Part shown: piece after piece, positions 1 through 10,400 of the stretch
Numbering within the stretch: position 1 is the first letter of the stretch
Layout of the letters: each line of letters opens with the position of its first letter
Assembly (NCBI GenBank): GCA_944321895.1
Contig: CALUNA010000015.1
Coordinates: 1 to 64,000, forward strand
Source of the DNA: an uncultured Bacteroidales bacterium
Lineage (GTDB): Bacteria; Bacteroidota; Bacteroidia; Bacteroidales; Paludibacteraceae
Reading direction: 5' to 3'
Length of the DNA: 64,000 bases
Notes under the pieces: generated by a model
Seen by the model: the letters and a program-made list of their open reading frames with translations, nothing else
What the model was told of the DNA's origin: nothing
Databases searched by the model: none
Position numbers and translations under genes: made by a program

Positions 1-14
1 CCGTTTTTTTTCCG

Positions 15-56
15 GGTCCGTTCCGACAGGTAACACTGATGGAACGGACCTTTTTT
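15..56 (+). terminator. Rho-independent terminator of an upstream gene
   Basis: A perfect 10-bp stem (15-24 GGTCCGTTCC with 41-50 GGAACGGACC) has a 16-nt loop and is followed by six T. It lies before rlmD and must end transcription of a plus-strand gene that finishes left of the window. Confidence 0.85.
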
Positions 57-114
57 CGTTTGAACACAAACAACATGCAAGGAAAAAATCATACTGTTTA
101 TTGTTTTTGAACTG

Positions 115-1545
115 ATGGCAAAAAAGAAAAAAAATCTTCCGTTACTGGAAAATATTACCATTACGGATGTGGCTGCGGAAGGGAAAGCTCTTGCGCGTGT
201 TGATAATTGTGTCGTATTCGTGCCTTTTGTGGTGCCGGGCGATGTGGTTGATTTACAGGTTCTTCGTAAGAAACATAACTACATGGAAGCCGTTCCCGTG
301 GTTTTCCATGCCTACTCGGAGCTGCGTTGTGAACCCAAATGCAGGCATTACGGTGTGTGTGGAGGATGCAAGTGGCAGATTCTGCCTTATCCGGAGCAGT
401 TGAAATATAAACAAAAACAAGTTGTGGATAATTTGACCCGCATAGCAAAGGTCGAGTTGCCTCCGGTTTCACCGATTATCGGTTCGCAAAAGGTTTATGC
501 TTACCGTAACAAACTTGAATTTACATTCAGCAACAGACGTTGGCGAACATGGAATGAAATTCATGATAATGTGCAGTTTGACACAATGAATGCACTTGGG
601 TTTCATATTCCAAATGCTTTTGACAAGGTTCTGGATATTCAGGAATGTTGGCTTCAGGATGATATTAACAATTTGTTACGCAATGAGATACGGCGCTATG
701 CTCTGGAAAATGGTTTGGATTTCTTTGATTTGCGGGCACAGACTGGTTTTCTGCGTACCATGATGGTGCGTACCAGCACGACGGGTGAACTGATGCTGAT
801 AATAGTCTTTTTCCGGGAAGAAAAGGAAGCCCGCATTGCGCTGCTGCAACATCTGGCTGATAAATTCCCGCAAATCACCTCGTTGCTTTATGTTATCAAT
901 TCCAAGGCCAACGACACCATCACAGACCAGAAAATACATGTGTTCAAGGGTAAAGACCATATTTTTGAACGTATGGAGAATTTGTCTTTCAAAATAGGAC
1001 CGAAATCTTTTTATCAGACCAATTCGGAGCAAGCCTACGAATTATATAAGGTTGCACGTAATTTTGCCGGTCTGACAGGCAAGGAGCTGGTGTTTGATTT
1101 ATACACCGGGACGGGGACAATAGCCAACTTTGTAGCCGGAAAGGCGCGTCAAGTTATCGGAATAGAATATGTTCCGGAAGCAATAGAAGATGCCAAGGTA
1201 AATGCGGAACTGAACGGAATAACCAACACCATGTTTTTTGCAGGAGACATGAAAGATATCCTGAATCAGAATTTTATTGCTACATATGGCCGTCCGGACG
1301 TAGTGATAACAGACCCGCCGCGTGCAGGTATGCATGAAGATGTCATTAAAACAATCTTGTTTGCCGAACCGGAACGCATTGTCTATGTAAGTTGTAATCC
1401 GGCCACGCAGGCACGCGACATTGCATTGCTGGATGTGAAATATGCCGTAAAAGCCATTCAGCCGGTAGATATGTTTCCGCATACGCAACATGTGGAGAAT
1501 GTGGTGCTGCTGCAAAAAAAAGGACAGGAACGGCAGCAGGTGTAG
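115..1545 (+). CDS. rlmD: 23S rRNA (uracil-5-)-methyltransferase, RlmD/RumA family
   Basis: This 476-residue protein is a class-I SAM-dependent methyltransferase of the TrmA/RumA family, which makes 5-methyluridine in 23S rRNA. A TRAM-like OB fold covers about residues 8-65. Cysteines 76, 82, 85 and probably 178 match the family's [4Fe-4S] ligands. A SAM-binding motif (DLYTGTGTIA) sits near residue 328, and VSCNPAT near residue 427 carries the catalytic cysteine. The basic start MAKKKK and full length support the chosen ATG. It lies between an upstream terminator and a convergent terminator, so it is probably monocistronic. Bacteroidota RumA homologues differ in target uridine, so RlmD versus RlmCD-like specificity is not certain. 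Confidence 0.93.
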   Translation: MAKKKKNLPLLENITITDVAAEGKALARVDNCVVFVPFVVPGDVVDLQVLRKKHNYMEAVPVVFHAYSELRCEPKCRHYGVCGGCKWQILPYPEQLKYKQKQVVDNLTRIAKVELPPVSPIIGSQKVYAYRNKLEFTFSNRRWRTWNEIHDNVQFDTMNALGFHIPNAFDKVLDIQECWLQDDINNLLRNEIRRYALENGLDFFDLRAQTGFLRTMMVRTSTTGELMLIIVFFREEKEARIALLQHLADKFPQITSLLYVINSKANDTITDQKIHVFKGKDHIFERMENLSFKIGPKSFYQTNSEQAYELYKVARNFAGLTGKELVFDLYTGTGTIANFVAGKARQVIGIEYVPEAIEDAKVNAELNGITNTMFFAGDMKDILNQNFIATYGRPDVVITDPPRAGMHEDVIKTILFAEPERIVYVSCNPATQARDIALLDVKYAVKAIQPVDMFPHTQHVENVVLLQKKGQERQQV

Positions 1546-1560
1546 AATGGCCGTATAAAA

Positions 1561-1613
1561 CAATAGCGGAAAGGGTGCGGTGGCATAATATCACCTTCAA
1601 CTTTCCGCTATTG
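1561..1613. terminator. Hairpin between convergent rlmD and the epimerase gene
   Basis: A perfect 13-bp inverted repeat (CAATAGCGGAAAG at 1561-1573 with CTTTCCGCTATTG at 1601-1613) lies between two convergent stop codons. There is no strong T-run, so it may act as a weak bidirectional terminator or mRNA 3'-end stabiliser. Confidence 0.65.
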
Positions 1614-1614
1614 A

Positions 1615-2481
1615 TCATTCAATTTTTATGAAATAACTTTTTACGAATTCCTGTCCGGGAGCGAGTTCCTGTATCCAGTCCTTGTCGGCAAACTCACCCG
1701 TATATCCGGTTCGGTCGCAACGGCCATACCATGGTTCAATGCAGACGAACGGGGCGTTTTTTCCGGGGGGCGACCACAAACCGACTACCGGTGCATCGAA
1801 TTTTACGGAAAGCCATGGCCTGCGTTTTTTGTCGTAGAGGCATACCTTATGGATTTGTCCGTTTTCGATGATGAGTGCATCTTTGTCGAAAACAGTTGTC
1901 CGGAGCGGTAACAGACCATCTGTTGTTTTCAGGGCATATTCCTGTCCGGTATCTGCGCCTCCGTTGTTGATAAGGATATAGCTGATATCGGAATTGTCAA
2001 AACCGAAGTATCCTTTTATTTCATCTTCCGGCCGGAAATCGGGATAGTTGAATGCCGGGTGGGCTCCAATCTGGAACGGCATGTTTTCATTGCCCGTGTT
2101 CCGTACTTTCCAGACAACTTCTATGGTTTTCCCGTCGAGCCTGTAACCTGTTTCAAGTTCAAACGGAAAGGGATATTTTTCCCGTGTTTCTTCGTTGTCT
2201 TTCAATACAAAGCGGGATGCATCTTTTGTTATGGAAACAACTTCGAATTCCATGTCCCGTGCAAACCCATGTTGCGACAACCGGTATTCTTTTCCTTTTA
2301 TCCGGTAGCTGTTGTTGTATACCGTACCTACAATGGGAAACAGTATCGGTGAATGCCTTTTCCAGTATCGTGGGTCAGCTTGCCAAAGGTATTCAACATT
2401 GCCGTGCATGATGCTGCACAATTCTGCTCCATGTGTATCAATCCGGATGCAAATCTGGGGATTGGATAACGTGTAAATCAT
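1615..2481 (-). CDS. Aldose 1-epimerase-like protein (galactose mutarotase superfamily, LacX-like)
   Basis: A 288-residue cytoplasmic protein of the galactose mutarotase-like fold. It probably interconverts sugar anomers or a related sugar or sugar phosphate. The conserved HGFAR block (His71), the GAHPAFNYP block (His141) and CIEPWYGRCD (Glu249, candidate catalytic base) are present. No signal peptide is seen. The open frame extends to 2523, but a TATTTTTG -7 element lies at 2521-2528 on this strand, so the ATG at 2481 (MIYTLSNPQ) is the likely start. The gene is divergent from the sulfatase. A physical role with that sulfatase in glycan use is possible but unproven. The exact sugar cannot be told from sequence. 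Confidence 0.85.
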   Translation of the reverse strand: MIYTLSNPQICIRIDTHGAELCSIMHGNVEYLWQADPRYWKRHSPILFPIVGTVYNNSYRIKGKEYRLSQHGFARDMEFEVVSITKDASRFVLKDNEETREKYPFPFELETGYRLDGKTIEVVWKVRNTGNENMPFQIGAHPAFNYPDFRPEDEIKGYFGFDNSDISYILINNGGADTGQEYALKTTDGLLPLRTTVFDKDALIIENGQIHKVCLYDKKRRPWLSVKFDAPVVGLWSPPGKNAPFVCIEPWYGRCDRTGYTGEFADKDWIQELAPGQEFVKSYFIKIE

Positions 2482-2520
2482 ATTATGACAGATATAAGGA
2501 TTTTTACGTAAACTTTCGTG

Positions 2521-2528
2521 CAAAAATA
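2521..2528 (-). promoter_or_regulatory. -7 promoter element of the epimerase gene
   Basis: Reads TATTTTTG on the minus strand, matching the Bacteroidota TAnnTTTG element. It lies 40 bp before the ATG at 2481 and rules out the longer reading frame. No equally clear element was found for the divergent sulfatase gene in 2529-2748. Confidence 0.6.
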
Positions 2529-2748
2529 GAATATTTCAGCATATTTGTTGCATGTCCGTTACTTTTTTTATACTTTCGTATTTCCACAATGTTTTCAGCA
2601 GGGCCGATGGAGTCGGATGTTATCCAGTTGTTGTTGTGGAAATATCGGATTGCAGCAGATTTGCAAGTGTTTCCGCCTGATATAAAATCGACATGATACA
2701 CGTCTTGGAGTGGGAACTAATTATTAACATATTGAAAAATAGGAATAT

Positions 2749-4311
2749 ATGAAAAACAACACATTGAAAAATACGTTTCTATGGGCTTCGTTGGCCGGTG
2801 CAGGCATGCTTCCGGCACAGGAACGGCCCAATATTATCATGTTTCTGGTGGATGATATGGGCTGGCAGGATACATCGGTGCCGTTTTATAATACCAAGAC
2901 AAAACTGAACGAACGTTACCATACGCCGAACATGGAGCGGCTGGCTGCGATGGGTGTGAAATTTACCGAGGCATACGCTTGTGCCATTTCGTCACCAACC
3001 CGGTGCAGCCTGATGTCCGGCATGAATGCCGCGCGCCACCGCGTAACCAACTGGACGTTGGATTATGACCAGAAAACGGATGCCGGAAGTGATGTGCTGC
3101 AATTGCCGGACTGGAATTACAACGGCATACAACCGGATACCGTTACGCGGGCACACGATTTGAAAAATGCGACACTGATAACCCCACTGCCGGAAATCCT
3201 GCGGCAAAACGGTTACTATACCATACATTGCGGGAAAGCACATTTTGGAGCAAAGACTACGGCGGGTGAGAATCCGGCCAATATGGGCTTTGATGTGAAC
3301 ATCGGCGGCGGAGCAAATGGCGCTCCTGGAAGCTATCTGGGAAGCCGGAATTTTGGTGCGGGGACACAGTTTGAAGTGCTCGGCCTGGAAAAATACCACG
3401 GACAGGATATTTTCCTGACGGAGGCCCTGACCTTGGAGGCTATCGAGGCCATGAAAAAACCGATAGCAGAAAGGAAACCGTTTTATCTCTACATGTCGCA
3501 TTATGCCGTGCATGCGCCGTATGATGACGATGTCCGGTTCAGCGGCAAATACCGCGGAAGACCGGATGCACAGCTCAACGCCGGATTGAACGAGAATGAA
3601 TCCAGATATGCCGCTTTGGTGGAAGGTATGGACAAGAGCCTGGGCGATATTCTGGATTTTCTGCAAGGCCAGCCGGAGGTGGCTACCAATACAATAATCC
3701 TGTTCATGTCGGACAATGGCGGGCAAGCCTTGAACAATGCACGTCAGGGGTTGGAGAACCGCGACCAGAATTATCCGGCGCGTGCGGGAAAAGGTTCTGC
3801 CTTTATGGGTGGCGTGCACGAACCAATGATGGTGTACTGGCCCGGTGTAACGGAAGCCGGAACGGAAATAAGCCAGCGTGTAATGATTGAGGATTTTTTC
3901 CCGACAATTCTGGACATGGCCGGTGTAGAAACATATCAGACCATGCAGGTTATTGATGGCATCAGTTTTGTCGATGTACTGCATGAACCGGCCGCCATCC
4001 GCGAACGTACCATCGTGTGGCATTTTCCGAATTTGTGGGGCGAAACGCAGAATAGGGAAGAGGGTTACGGCGCTTATTCTGCCATACTGAAAGGTGATTA
4101 CCATTTGATTTATCATTGGGAAACACGGCAAATACGTCTGTATAATGTCAAGAAAGATATCGGTGAGCAGAATGATATTGCCGGTGATTATCCGGAAGTA
4201 GCATCAGAGCTATCCCGGGAACTGGCCGCCTATCTGCGTTCAGTTGATGCGCAACGACCCGCATACAAGGCAACCGGCAGGCTTTGTCCTTATCCGGATG
4301 AAGACCGGTAG
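2749..4311 (+). CDS. Secreted sulfatase, formylglycine-dependent (family S1)
   Basis: A 520-residue sulfatase with an N-terminal signal peptide (residues about 1-24, cut near PAQ) and probable periplasmic or surface location. It hydrolyses a sulfate ester on a glycan or small molecule. Metal-binding Asp35-Asp36 follow the first strand (MFLVDDMGW). The maturation motif is SSPTR at 81-85, so Ser81 is the residue to be oxidised to formylglycine. This serine type needs the radical-SAM enzyme anSME, which is not visible in this window. A later MSDNGG block matches a further metal site. No SusC/SusD pair or glycoside hydrolase adjoins it, so the substrate cannot be inferred from context. It is flanked downstream by a strong terminator. 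Confidence 0.93.
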   Translation: MKNNTLKNTFLWASLAGAGMLPAQERPNIIMFLVDDMGWQDTSVPFYNTKTKLNERYHTPNMERLAAMGVKFTEAYACAISSPTRCSLMSGMNAARHRVTNWTLDYDQKTDAGSDVLQLPDWNYNGIQPDTVTRAHDLKNATLITPLPEILRQNGYYTIHCGKAHFGAKTTAGENPANMGFDVNIGGGANGAPGSYLGSRNFGAGTQFEVLGLEKYHGQDIFLTEALTLEAIEAMKKPIAERKPFYLYMSHYAVHAPYDDDVRFSGKYRGRPDAQLNAGLNENESRYAALVEGMDKSLGDILDFLQGQPEVATNTIILFMSDNGGQALNNARQGLENRDQNYPARAGKGSAFMGGVHEPMMVYWPGVTEAGTEISQRVMIEDFFPTILDMAGVETYQTMQVIDGISFVDVLHEPAAIRERTIVWHFPNLWGETQNREEGYGAYSAILKGDYHLIYHWETRQIRLYNVKKDIGEQNDIAGDYPEVASELSRELAAYLRSVDAQRPAYKATGRLCPYPDEDR

Positions 4312-4332
4312 GCCGGTTTTGGGGGACGAATG

Positions 4333-4368
4333 AAAAAGCCATGTCTTCAGTTGAAGGCATGGCTTTTT
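4333..4368. terminator. Bidirectional terminator between the sulfatase and the giant adhesin gene
   Basis: A perfect 11-bp stem (AAAAAGCCATG at 4333-4343 with CATGGCTTTTT at 4358-4368) has an inner CTTC/GAAG extension. A T-run follows the stem on both strands, which suits two convergent genes. Confidence 0.88.
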
Positions 4369-4425
4369 CCGTATTTTCAGGTCTGATGTATAATGTCTTT
4401 TTTCCAGTCTGTTTGTTTCTTTTCT

Positions 4426-7400
4426 CTATGGCACGATTGCTTTCAATGCCTTGTCCATGTCGTTTGCATAATGGATATTGAACAGGTAGAAACCTTGTTG
4501 CAGTTTGAACCATACGTGGTTTTCCGTTACGGGCAACCGCTGTATCAACATGCCGGCCGCGTTGTAGGCAGATACGTATTCACCGTCCGTGATGCCGCTG
4601 ACCAGCACTTTGCCTTCGGGATAGATGCGCACAACCGGTCCTCCGTGCAGGCCGCTGTTGGCTTCCGGGTTGAATGTGATACGGAAACGGTCGTCCAGGG
4701 TGCCGCCCTCGCTCGCGCTGAACGTATAGTCCTTGTCAAGCAGGTCGGTAGTGGTGCCGTTCAGGCGGTCTATCAATATCACGGCTTCGTATTCCTGCCG
4801 TTCCGAGCCTTCACCTATGCCGATAACGTAATTCCCCGCTTCGGGCAACAGCAATCCGATTTCCGTTTCCGCTTCTTCGTTTACGGCGGAAAGCAGCGAA
4901 TAACGGCCGCCGTTGCGGATGGCGTAGATTTGCGGCTTCCCGTTGTCGGCAAGCCATTTCACGCCGTCGCTGCCCAAGTCAAAACTGTTGCTGGCTTCCG
5001 AGGCCGGTACGGCATTGAATGAACAATAGTCTGCCGTAGCCTTGCTTGCCGTGGTTTTGGTGTAGTCCACGTAAATGGCCATGTTAAGGCTTTTTTGGAA
5101 TGGATTTCCGTTTTTACTGCCTTTGGGTTGTGCAATGCTGAACGTTTCCGTATCTTTCAGCGTTGCCGACTGGGTAAAGACAGCGCTGCCGGCGGGGACA
5201 TAGCCAGCAAGAGCAGTCATGGTATTGGTAGTGACGTAATCATTTCTTTCATAACCATAAAGCACGCGGCCGTATTCCAAGTCGCTGTAATTCATTGCGC
5301 AAAGGTAAGGCGAACCGAACAAGTTCCAGCTCATGTTCTCCTTGTGGGTGAACTTGTTTCCACCATCGCCGGGAGTCGCCCAAGGCTCGTTGAAGTTATA
5401 CTTCTGAAGCGAAATGGACTTGTCTGCACCATTCTCAGTGTAAGGTGCCGTGCTCTTGCCGTAAAAACGGAGCTTCTTCTTGTCTGTTCCGGTTGTATTG
5501 TCAAAAAGCAGGCCTTCGTACATACCGGCTTGGTCGATATCCTTATCAGTCCAAGCGGTATCAACATTAAACTTATAATCGTATTTGGCTCGTTTACTGC
5601 CGTCGTAGCGTTTCGGAGTCAGTCCGTGAAGTTCGCTCGTTGTTGAGTTGACATCAAATGGCATGGCTATCAGGTCAGCACCACCGGCTGGAATTTCGCG
5701 CTCCACGGCAAAGTTGGTCAACGAAATGTGGTTTCTGTTGCCGCGCAGGCCGGCCTGATGCTCCAGGAGCAGGAAGCCGGGGTTGAAAGCAGTGGCAGCA
5801 TCCTGATAAATACCGGTAGTTATCTTCAATTCCTTCTCTTTGCGTACATAAACCACCGACTTGCCGCGGGGATAATCATCATTGGTAACTTCAGCGTCAG
5901 CTGTTATGTTCCACGTCTCGAAGCAGCCGTTGTCCACCGTGTTGCGGATGCGCTTGTTGCCTATCAGGTCGCGTTCGTGGCCGACTTTATCAATGCACGC
6001 TTGAGTAGTTGTGTTAGTTCCTTTATCCAAATTGTCATTGTCAGTTTCCATCAACTGATACTTCCAATAGTCGCCTATAACATATTTGTTTGTATCTTGG
6101 TCTATCACGGAAGCACGGTTGTTGCCACTGCCGGCAGCACCCGTTATTGCGCCCGTCGCAGTTACATTCACGGCTTGAACCGTACTTACAGAACCTTCCA
6201 CAAATGAATTATATAATAAACCGTCTTTTGTTCCTGCGGTTACGTCTTTTTTCACAATCGAAGTTGCAAGTACACCGTTGTTAATGGTTGTAGTACCTGT
6301 AACCTCGAATCCATCGATTACGCCGTCGGCATCGATGGTTACATTTTCCAACGAAGAACGTTCCGTGGCTTCGAGCATGCCTTTGCGCTGGCTAAGAAGT
6401 TCTGCTACTATATCAGTTGTAGTTGCTTGATTGCTACGCTCATCATTCATGCTGCCGTACACCTTTATGTTGCCTAATGTAAGGTTCAGTAAACCGGTTT
6501 CGTGGTAGTTGCCATGTACGAACACATAACCCAATCCAGAATTGTTTTTGGCATACAGTCCTGCCAAATCCACGGCTCCTTGCAAGTCACCAAGTGCCGT
6601 ATCCCAGCTTTTTCCATCGGCCGTTCCCGTCAGGTCGGCTTTTACGTATATGATTTGCTGCAACGGGGCTTCATATTCGTAGGCGCCTACATCAATGTCT
6701 GTGTCAATCAATCGTTTGTTGTCGCCAAGGTCTTTTTCATCATCAAAATTAGCGATTCCCACTTGTGTTGTATAACTGTTTTCGTCTCCATTGTTCAGCA
6801 ATTTTACGCTTGGACGGAGGCTATAATCACGGCTATAAATATCTGTATTGTCCGGGTCGCGGAAATTAGGGCCCTTTTCAAGGTCGTCGTTGGCGATAGT
6901 TCCGTCTATGGACACATTGTGATTGTCTGGGTTGTTTGTTATATAGGTTGCCAGATTTTGTGTGTCATTCTTCCACGCCACCGAGTTATAAATTGCTGGC
7001 GTTCCTGTAGACGACGTATAATCCGTCTTATTATTCGCAAACGTCGCATTTACCACCGTTGTCCGGCTGTCGGCGCCGCTCAATCCTGTGCCGCCATCGG
7101 CAAACAAGGTGTTTACTAATAAAATCTCCCCTTCATTCTTATTAATGTTTAAACCATTAGCCATATTTCCACGGAAAGCCACGTTTTTCAAAGTTAGTTT
7201 TCCATTGGTTGCTGTATTGGCCGTAATGCCATTGCCTCCGTTTGTGTTTTTGTTTATAAAGGTTATTCCTTCAATCAAAACCGGTTTTGCATTGGTTTCT
7301 ACATTCAATAGGGTTTCTGTGTCATTTACATTGCTGGTGTGCGTAGTGATAATGGTAGGCTGACTAAAGTTTTGCATGCCTACGTCATTAAATGAACCTC

Positions 7401-10400
7401 GTATTTCCAATGATATACCATGTGTATCATTTGTACTCATGGACAATGTATATGGCGCACCGGCAGAAAGTTTTGATAATGAGTATTCGCCGGCTTTTAT
7501 ATATATTTTCTTCTCTCTGGTTTTTCCACCAGTCGGATTTGCCATGGATACAATAGCTCCACGTAAGTTGGATGTGGCATTATCCCAGCTGCTACCATCT
7601 CCTTTACCGCTTTCTATAGTTGCAACATAAATAATGTCAGGATGCAGTTGGTATTGATATTCGTACACACCTATATCAATAGGTTTATTCTGCTCATTGC
7701 CGTTGTCATCAAGAGGGCCGGCATAGCGAAAATAGGCAGTTCCATCGCTATTGAGCATGTATTGGTTTTTGTATGTATCAAGATCCCTAGTCCACCATCC
7801 CTCATAAGCTCCGCGGACAGTATTGTCTAAAGCTTTTACACCATCTCCGGCATCCGTCAGCACAGAAATAGCAATAGGATTCCATAGGTTGTTGGCACTG
7901 TAACCGGCAACGCCAGGCACAGTGGATGGTTTGGCAAAACGTGGTCCATCAGCTGCCATGTTTTCAGTGGAGAGTTTGATGTTGGTGGTGCTGTATTTAG
8001 ATAAATCAACGGCATCACTCGCACTATGGGTGATTGTTGTTTTGGTTTCATCTGTTTGGGGAATATTTGTACCCGTAATCTCATTACCCCACATGACAGT
8101 ATTGGTAATGGTGTTTTTGCCATTGTGATGATATATTATTGCGTTACTTTGAGCTCTGTTCCGGACAAATGTATTATTCATGAGGGATACTTCCGGTACG
8201 TATGCAGTTGAGACGCCATCTGCATAATTCGTACCAATGGCTCCTCCTTCGTCAGCAGACTCGTTATTGGCCCACAACGTGTTTACCGCGCGCAAATTAG
8301 CTGCTTTGTCAATGCCCGACACGTATGCGGCACCGCCCCTGCTCGTCAGCGTATTAGTGTTTTCGGCCACCGTCTTGTTTCCGGCCAAAATACAGCCCGA
8401 CAGGTTCAGGTCGGCATCGCGCACAAACACGGCGCCGCCACGCACTGCCGTATTGTTCAGCAGGCGGCAGCGGCTAATCGTATAAGTCACGCCATTGCTA
8501 TAAATGCCGCCGCCGCGGCCTTTCTCATCAATATTAGGAGCTACAGACAACGCGTTGTCCGTCTGCCCGTTCATTACGGTCAGGCCGTCCAAAACAACCG
8601 GATTGGCGGTCCCCGTCCCCTTGTCTGTAAACACTACATGGTAGGCTTTCTGCGCCGTGCTGGAGACATCGATCTGGCCCGAAAGGATGGTCTGGTTGGC
8701 CAGTTCCCACGGTTCCAGGATGTTGTTCTGGTTGAAGTCGGAGTAATCGCGGGCATTTAGGATGCCGGTGATGTCTCCCATACAGGTAAATGTTCCAGTA
8801 ACCCCAGGAATTGATATCAGGTCTGAACCGTCTTTTGCTGTCGAAGAAATCATTTCCGTTCCATCAAATCCTCCATAAATACTAACCCCTTGCGGCACCA
8901 CGAACGAGTAGAGTTTCTGGTCATGGTCGACAGCGGCCCCGGTCGTTCGCAGGTAAGAAGGCTTGTAGGTGCCTCCGGCTACCAGAATCTCAAACTTGGT
9001 ATCGGCATTTTTACCACCTTCCCGCATCGAACGTATATAACCCAGCGCGTCTTCCAGCGTAGAGAACGAGGTATAGAACGAACGGCCCAGATAATCGATC
9101 ATATTTTTCTCGTCTGGTAGCGTCACATTGGTAGTCGGCGACACGAAGATACGGGTGAACAATTTCTCTGGCAGAATGCCGCCCTCGTAGGCGAAGGCTC
9201 CCGCATCAAGGCGTTCGGCGCCATTAACTGTTTGAATGCGGTCGATGTCCTGCATGTCCTTTTCCGCCACGTTGAAGGAGGTTACCAATTCGGTCTGATA
9301 GTTATTCTTCACGCCGTGCTTGATAAGTAGCGAGTAGTCTTTCAGCCGGTAGTAGTCATCGGCGAAATAGAGCGATTTGTCGCTTGCGAGTTTTGTGTTT
9401 TCGAAATCAGATGGCATTTCCTGTTTCTCTACGAAACAGTCATTGAACGGGTAGAAACTGTCCTTGCCCGTATTTTTGAACACGGCAGCCAATTTGCTGT
9501 CTTCGAACTGTTGACTGACCACGCCGCTCACATTCCTGTCCGAGTTGGCCCGGTTGCCGAAAATAACGGTATTGACGTTCATCACCGCACCATCCTCCAT
9601 GTAGAGACCGCCGCCGCTAGAGGTAGCTTCGTTGTTGGCAATGGTGCACGACAGGATATGTGCCCGGGTGTTTGCAGTTACACTGGTATTGTTGGCATCG
9701 GTATTGTCCGCATAGACGCCGCCGCCAACTTCTTCGGCCGAATTTTCCAGTATGGCCGTGCCGCTCACCGTTGCGCCCGGCAACAGGTACAGTCCGCCGC
9801 CTTCAATGGCCTCACAGTTCATTACCACGCAGTTGCGCACATGCGCCCCGCTTGGCACGATGGCGCCGCCACCACGGGTGTTCGGATTGCCTGTTCCAGC
9901 CATGGAGGTGGCACTGCCGTCTTGCAGATAAAGACCGTCAATAATGGCCGGCTTCGTCAGTGCGGCTGTTCCCGGCCATGCACCGAACGTTACGGCATGA
10001 TAGCCGGTTACGTCTTGTGCGGCCGTGTTGGCTACTGCACTTAAAATCGTTTTGTATTGCTTGGGATTGCGAGTCACAAAATCTTCCGTATATCCGCCCT
10101 CCACGATGATGCCCTCGGGTACTACGTAAGTATAGCTTTGCGGGTCGTTCGGGTTACTCAGCGTGTTGGCATGGTAGATAAACGGATCTTTGTAACCGGC
10201 GATGCGTACATATACCTGTCCGTCGGTTATAGTTGTTGCTGTCGTTCCTGCTGCAGTCAAAATTTGCTGCAACTTCATGGCACAGGCGGCATTGCCTGCA
10301 GAGTTACCACTTCGCAACCCTGCTCCGTTCTGGGTCACATAATAAATATAGCTATTTGTCCCATCAGCTTCTGTGACCGTTTTATATCCTATATTGGTTT

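Noticed and set aside
2992-4131. A 379-codon frame antisense to the sulfatase
   Set aside because: No motif or start signal. The sulfatase on the other strand has all catalytic motifs.
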